The notes beneath the pieces were generated by a model. It searched no databases and was not told where the DNA came from. It saw only the letters and a program-made list of their open reading frames with translations. Made by a program: the position numbers and the translations under genes. This document shows positions 59,947 through 64,000 of a stretch of DNA of 64,000 bases, piece after piece. Position 1 is the stretch's first letter. The number at the start of each line of letters is the position of its first letter. Source of the stretch: UBA3700 sp964478025 (GTDB taxonomy: Bacteria > Bacillota > Clostridia > Christensenellales > UBA3700); assembly GCA_964478025.1 (NCBI GenBank), contig CAYZGK010000007.1:1-64000 (forward strand). Reading direction: 5' to 3'.

Positions 59947-61422
59947 ATGTATAAAATTGGTTTTGATAGTGACAAATATTTAAAGATGCAATCAGAAAAG
60001 ATTCAAGAGAGAATTAATAAGTTTGGTGGAAAACTATACATAGAATTTGGTGGTAAATTATTTGATGACTTTCATGCCTCACGAGTGCTACCAGGATTTG
60101 CTCCAGATAATAAAATTAAAATGTTGTCTAAGTTAAAAGACGATGCTGAAATAGTTATTGCTGTTAGTGCTATCGATATAGCAAAAAATAAGATTAGAGC
60201 AGACTATGGTATAACATATGAAGAAGATGTTATAAGACTTGCTAAAATATTTAAGTCATATGGCTTATATGTAGGTTCAGTTGTAATTACAAAGTTTACA
60301 GAAGATAATGAACAAGCAAAGACATATCAAGCAAAATTAGAAAAATTAGGTTTTAAAGTATATAGACATTATCCAATAAAAGGATATCCAACAAATACTT
60401 CATTTATTGTATCTGATGAGGGTTATGGTAAGAATGATTATATTGAAACTACAAGAAAACTTGTAATCGTTACAGCACCAGGTCCAGGATCAGGTAAAAT
60501 GGCTACTTGCCTATCTCAGCTTTATCATGAAAATAAGAGAGGTAATAAAGTTGGTTATGCAAAATATGAAACATTCCCAATTTGGAATTTACCATTAAAT
60601 CATGAAGTAAATATAGCATATGAAGCAGCAACAGCTGATTTAAATGATGTTAATATGATAGATCCATGGCATTTAGCTGCATATGGCGAAACAACAGTTA
60701 ACTACAATAGAGATGTTGAGATATTCCCGGTGCTTAATGCTATGTTTGAAAAAATACTAGGTGAATCTCCATATAAGTCACCAACAGATATGGGTGTAAA
60801 TATGGCAGGCTTTGGTATTTGTGATGATGCAGTATGCAGAGAAGCCTCAGCACAAGAAGTTGTAAGAAGATACTATAAAGCTCTAGAAAATGAAAGAAGA
60901 AATAATTTAGAGCCAAACGAATCTGAAAAGATCTTATTAATAATGAATAAGGCTGGAATTTCTCCAGAAATTAGAAAAACTATAAAGGTTGCAAATGATT
61001 ATTCAAATGAATTGAATTGTCCATGCGCAGCGCTTGAACTTCCTGATGGAACTATAATAAAGGGAAAGACATCCGATGTATTTGGATGCTCAGCTGGTCT
61101 TGTTTTAAATGCATTAAAGCATTTAGCAGGAATTGATCAAGAAACAGATGTTTTATCTAGAAGAAGTTTAACTCCAATTCAATCATTAAAGAAAAACTAT
61201 TTAGGAAGTAAAAATCCAAGACTTCATATAGATGAAATGTTAATTGCTTTATCTACTTCTGCAGCCACAAATGAAAAGGCAGCAAAGGTATTAGAGCAAA
61301 TTCCTAATTTAAAGAATAGTGAGGTTCACACATCAGTTTTACTTGCTAGAAATGATGAAAAAGTATTTAGAAAATTAGGTATTAATTTAACTAGCGAACC
61401 GGTTTTTGAAAATAAAATATAA
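59947..61422 (+). CDS. DUF1846 protein
   Basis: A 491-residue protein with family traits: GFDSDKYLKMQSEKIQERIN, YIEFGGKLFDDFHASRVLPG, FAPDNKIKML, and a nucleotide-binding-like APGPGSGKMATCLSQLYHE. The family is widespread in Firmicutes and its role is unsettled; the glycine-rich GPGSGK could bind phosphate. The protein is soluble. AAAGGAG lies 7 bases from the ATG. It forms a single-gene unit between two terminators. Confidence 0.9.
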   Translation: MYKIGFDSDKYLKMQSEKIQERINKFGGKLYIEFGGKLFDDFHASRVLPGFAPDNKIKMLSKLKDDAEIVIAVSAIDIAKNKIRADYGITYEEDVIRLAKIFKSYGLYVGSVVITKFTEDNEQAKTYQAKLEKLGFKVYRHYPIKGYPTNTSFIVSDEGYGKNDYIETTRKLVIVTAPGPGSGKMATCLSQLYHENKRGNKVGYAKYETFPIWNLPLNHEVNIAYEAATADLNDVNMIDPWHLAAYGETTVNYNRDVEIFPVLNAMFEKILGESPYKSPTDMGVNMAGFGICDDAVCREASAQEVVRRYYKALENERRNNLEPNESEKILLIMNKAGISPEIRKTIKVANDYSNELNCPCAALELPDGTIIKGKTSDVFGCSAGLVLNALKHLAGIDQETDVLSRRSLTPIQSLKKNYLGSKNPRLHIDEMLIALSTSAATNEKAAKVLEQIPNLKNSEVHTSVLLARNDEKVFRKLGINLTSEPVFENKI

Positions 61423-61446
61423 ACATATAAAATTTTAAGTAAATTA

Positions 61447-61480
61447 GGGCTATTTCATTTATGGGGTAGCCCATTTTATT
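61447..61480 (+). terminator. Terminator of the DUF1846 gene
   Basis: GGGCTA (61447-61452) pairs with TAGCCC (61467-61472) and is followed by ATTTTATTTTC. Confidence 0.6.
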
Positions 61481-61547
61481 TTCTTTTAATATTTACAATA
61501 TTATGGTATAATCAACAATGGTATAAAAACAAAAAAAGGGATTAATT

Positions 61548-63086
61548 ATGAGTGATGGATTAAAACTAAATTACAAAAGAACTTTAAAAGTTGGTTTTGC
61601 ATTTATGGGCATCATGCTCTTTTGGGAAGTATATGACTATATAATGCCACTAATTTTAGCAAATTATTTTGGATTATCTGCTGCAGAATATGGAATTATT
61701 ATGGGATTAGATAATCTTTTGGCAATATTCTTATTACCATTCTTTGGCTCATTAAGTGATAAAGCTGTTAAGGCTAAAATGGGAAGAAGAACACATTTTA
61801 TTTTCTGGGGTTCAATTGCGGCTGCAGTTTCAGTTGTATTTTTGATGACTGCTGAGTTTTTCCAATATGAAAAAATTATGGGTACCGCGGTTGCAAGTTT
61901 ACAAGATTTAGACGCTGAAGCTGATGCTGCTAAGATACAAGATATTGTAAATAACTTAATATCAAATGGATATATAAATAGTACTTGGGCAACAACTTGG
62001 ATGGTAGGTGATGTAACTTCTAACATAACGACTATTCAAACAGAGGCAGCTCGTTCTGTTATGGCAGCAAATCCTATATATCTAGTTTTATTTATAATTG
62101 CTCTTTTATGTGTGCTAGTTTCAATGGCATCATATAGATCTCCAGCAATTGCCTTAATGCCAGATGTAACACCAAAACCATTAAGATCACAAGCGAATGC
62201 TTTAATTACTCTAATGGGTGGTGTAGGTGGCGCTTTATCTATTTTAGTTTACATGATATTTGGTTCTAAAAAGTATGAATCTCACTTTGCTTTATGGGGA
62301 GTAACAGCAGGATTATTACTAGTTATACTTGCTTTATATATGTTCCTTGTTAAAGAAAAGAAATTTGTTCAAGATAGATTGGACGAAGAAGCAAAGTATG
62401 GAGTAGTAGACGAGGAAGAGGAAGAGTCAAAGCATGGCCAAACAAAACTTCCAAAAGAAAAATTTATTTCTTTAATACTTATAATGGCTACAGTATTTTT
62501 ATGGTTTATGGGATATAACTGCGTAAGATCACATATGTCAGTATATTGTACAAATTATCTACAAATACCACAAAAGGTTGTAACAATTGTTAATTTAGCA
62601 AATGGTATAGGTGGTGCGGTTGCGTTAATTCCATGTGCATTTTTAGCAGGAAAGATTGGAAGAAGAAAAACAATATTCTTAGGGTTAATACTTGCATCTC
62701 TAACATATATTCCATGTTTCTTTATGACAGCAGCAACACCAGGTGTTAGTATAATTTTCCCAATATGTTTTATTCTATCTGGATTTGGTATGGTATTTGT
62801 AAATGTAAATACACTTCCAATGGTTACAGAGTTATCTAAGGGAAGTAATGTTGGAAAATATACAGGATACTATTATGTTGCAACAATGACAGCACAAGCT
62901 ATAACTCCATTTTTAGCAGGTTTAATTATGGAAATAGATGGTTATAATACATATAAATACTTATTCGTATATGCAATAAGTTTTGTTATATTAGCTATGA
63001 TTACAGCAAGTCAAATCAAGTATGGTGATTCAAAAGCCGGAAAGATGAGTGCCGTTGAGATTATTAATCTAGCAGGGGAAGACTAA
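61548..63086 (+). CDS. MFS transporter
   Basis: A 512-residue major facilitator with 12 hydrophobic segments and the MFS A-like motif GSLSDKAVKAKMGRRTHFIF between helices 2 and 3. The layout resembles sugar or glycoside transporters (SLC45/GPH type). A loop of about 60 residues after helix 3 and an acidic loop (EEEEESKHG) are distinctive. The substrate cannot be read. AAAAGGGA precedes the ATG. One base separates its stop from the next gene, so they are a likely pair. Confidence 0.85.
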   Translation: MSDGLKLNYKRTLKVGFAFMGIMLFWEVYDYIMPLILANYFGLSAAEYGIIMGLDNLLAIFLLPFFGSLSDKAVKAKMGRRTHFIFWGSIAAAVSVVFLMTAEFFQYEKIMGTAVASLQDLDAEADAAKIQDIVNNLISNGYINSTWATTWMVGDVTSNITTIQTEAARSVMAANPIYLVLFIIALLCVLVSMASYRSPAIALMPDVTPKPLRSQANALITLMGGVGGALSILVYMIFGSKKYESHFALWGVTAGLLLVILALYMFLVKEKKFVQDRLDEEAKYGVVDEEEEESKHGQTKLPKEKFISLILIMATVFLWFMGYNCVRSHMSVYCTNYLQIPQKVVTIVNLANGIGGAVALIPCAFLAGKIGRRKTIFLGLILASLTYIPCFFMTAATPGVSIIFPICFILSGFGMVFVNVNTLPMVTELSKGSNVGKYTGYYYVATMTAQAITPFLAGLIMEIDGYNTYKYLFVYAISFVILAMITASQIKYGDSKAGKMSAVEIINLAGED

Positions 63087-63087
63087 A

Positions 63088-64000
63088 ATGGCAAATTCTA
63101 AAAAGAAAAAGAGCGAAAAAAGTGTAGAAGATAAAGTTCAAGATTCTATAAAGAAAAACGTTAAAAAAAGCGCTAAGAAAACAGTAAAAAAAGCAGCTAA
63201 AGGTAATAAACAAGCTATAGTTGCAATAGTTGCTGTCGTAATAGTTATAGTTGTAGCAGCCGTTGCCTTATATTTTATTAATCCAGATATTTATAAAGAA
63301 ATATTCTCATTAATGGCTGGAAGTAGTGAAAGTGAGCAAGGAACAACTAACTCTACTACAAATGGTGGAACATCAGTTAAACCTAGTGAACCAAAAAGTG
63401 ATGGCACTAGAACTGCTAATGCAGGAATTACAACATATACCATAAATTCAGGTGACCTTGCTATGTATATGTTAGATGTTGGTCAAGGTGATTGTATATA
63501 TATTGAATTTCCTGATGGGAAGGATATGATTATTGATTCAGGTAACGCAAATAGTTCAACTTTCTCAACTTATAACGATGGTGAAGCCTTTGCTAATTTA
63601 GAGACACTAGTTACTGATGATACAATAGATTATTTAATGGTAACGCATACCGATAAAGATCATGTTTCATTTATGGATGAAGTTATTGATAATTATCAAA
63701 TTAATCATATTTATATGCCAAATGTATTATCAGAACATGAAAATACAACTGCAGCTAATTTAGATAAAGATAAGGTAGCGCTATTTACAGATGGAGATAA
63801 GGCTACTTCTGGTGTTTATTCAGCATTCTTTATTGCAGCACTAACGGAACCAAACTGCGATATTACATTAAATATAGGAAACTATACATTATCTGGAAGT
63901 GGATGGAAAATAGATTTCTTCTGTTTAACAACTGCTGAGTGGACTGAAAATACATTAAAAGATGCACATGAAATTAATGCCGTTTCTCCAATTGGAATAC
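63088..64000 (+). CDS. ComEC-like metallo-beta-lactamase hydrolase, truncated by the window
   Basis: An open frame of 304 codons without a stop at the right edge. It starts with a lysine-rich cytoplasmic tail (MANSKKKKSEKS), one membrane helix (residues about 45-70), a Ser/Thr/Gly-rich linker and a metallo-beta-lactamase domain: MLDVGQGDCIYIEFPDGKDM and VTHTDKDHVS (HxDxDH). This is the layout of ComEC-C-terminal-like secreted or membrane-anchored nucleases and hydrolases. Its C-terminus lies outside the window. Confidence 0.82.
   Translation, partial: MANSKKKKSEKSVEDKVQDSIKKNVKKSAKKTVKKAAKGNKQAIVAIVAVVIVIVVAAVALYFINPDIYKEIFSLMAGSSESEQGTTNSTTNGGTSVKPSEPKSDGTRTANAGITTYTINSGDLAMYMLDVGQGDCIYIEFPDGKDMIIDSGNANSSTFSTYNDGEAFANLETLVTDDTIDYLMVTHTDKDHVSFMDEVIDNYQINHIYMPNVLSEHENTTAANLDKDKVALFTDGDKATSGVYSAFFIAALTEPNCDITLNIGNYTLSGSGWKIDFFCLTTAEWTENTLKDAHEINAVSPIGI

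Noticed and set aside
1..64000. CRISPR arrays, rRNA genes, complete insertion sequences or phage structural genes
   Set aside because: I saw no regularly spaced direct repeats, no rRNA and no transposase, integrase or capsid genes in the window. The islet at 34.5-37 kb is only suggestive of a mobile origin.

Overview
The window is about 64 kb of very AT-rich DNA with short intergenic gaps, strong AGGAGG-type ribosome binding sites and heavy use of AGA for arginine. UGA is used as an ordinary stop. The gene content points to a strictly anaerobic, low-GC Firmicute, most likely an uncultured gut-type Clostridia. It has indolepyruvate:ferredoxin oxidoreductase, reverse rubrerythrin with a PerR-like regulator, type III glutamine synthetase, single-chain PurL, the MEP-pathway enzyme IspE and a three-polypeptide ferredoxin-type glutamate synthase. 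I cannot name the species. The window is mainly chromosomal housekeeping DNA with a few small accessory islets.

Layout. 1-2.8 kb is accessory: a partial membrane protein, a DUF4143-type ATPase with near-identical ~32 bp palindromes on both sides, a HTH protein and a stretch of unassigned DNA with hairpins. 2.8-3.1 kb holds tRNA-Ser and tRNA-Glu. 3.1-6.5 kb has an esterase, then a DUF1538 membrane protein followed by two PII-like proteins and a tRNA-Arg. 6.8-9.3 kb has an acyl-CoA ligase and an amidohydrolase. 9.4-16.4 kb is one operon: sodium/solute symporter, iorA, iorB, a PaaK-type CoA ligase, a DtxR-like regulator and a diaminopimelate decarboxylase. 16.4-18.3 kb is a tandem glycine riboswitch in front of a sodium/alanine-glycine symporter. 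18.4-18.9 kb is a decayed small gene. 19-31.2 kb is purine synthesis: guaB, then a ZTP riboswitch and purE-F-M-N, a PurO-like IMP cyclohydrolase, a stand-alone AICAR transformylase, purD and purL. 31.2-34.3 kb is a copper efflux operon. 34.5-37 kb is an accessory islet: a HTH repressor with paired operators, a DUF4417-like protein and two small unknowns. 37-39.7 kb is a zinc/cadmium efflux operon on the minus strand. 39.7-41.1 kb has a PHP protein and a toxin-antitoxin pair. 41.2-53.2 kb is pyrG and nitrogen assimilation: split glutamate synthase, glnN, asnB, glnA and an ANTAR regulator, then ispE. 53.2-57 kb has prs, a metallo-beta-lactamase-fold hydrolase and rho. 57-64 kb has a GH36 alpha-galactosidase, perR-reverse rubrerythrin, a DUF1846 protein, an MFS transporter and a truncated ComEC-like hydrolase.

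How the parts work together. Purine and nitrogen metabolism dominate. PRPP synthetase and the glutamine-producing enzymes feed PurF and PurL, and the ZTP riboswitch senses the AICAR intermediate when one-carbon supply is short. The glutamate synthase operon, glnN and asnB each have a promoter followed by a short hairpin that overlaps an intrinsic terminator. An ANTAR-domain (RNA-binding antiterminator) protein is encoded beside them, which suggests a local antitermination regulon.

The most interesting candidates for new biology are: (1) the palindrome-flanked DUF4143 ATPase; (2) the DUF1538 channel-like protein with two divergent PII-like proteins; (3) a copA gene that carries an in-frame internal ribosome binding site and start, predicted to make both a fused ATPase and free CopZ; (4) the HTH/DUF4417/two-unknowns islet at 34.5-37 kb; (5) the ANTAR-linked attenuators; (6) a RelB/DinJ-type antitoxin paired with a Doc toxin; and (7) a 40-codon upstream ORF coupled to prs. 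All assignments rest on reading the sequence and remembered family features; no database search was run.
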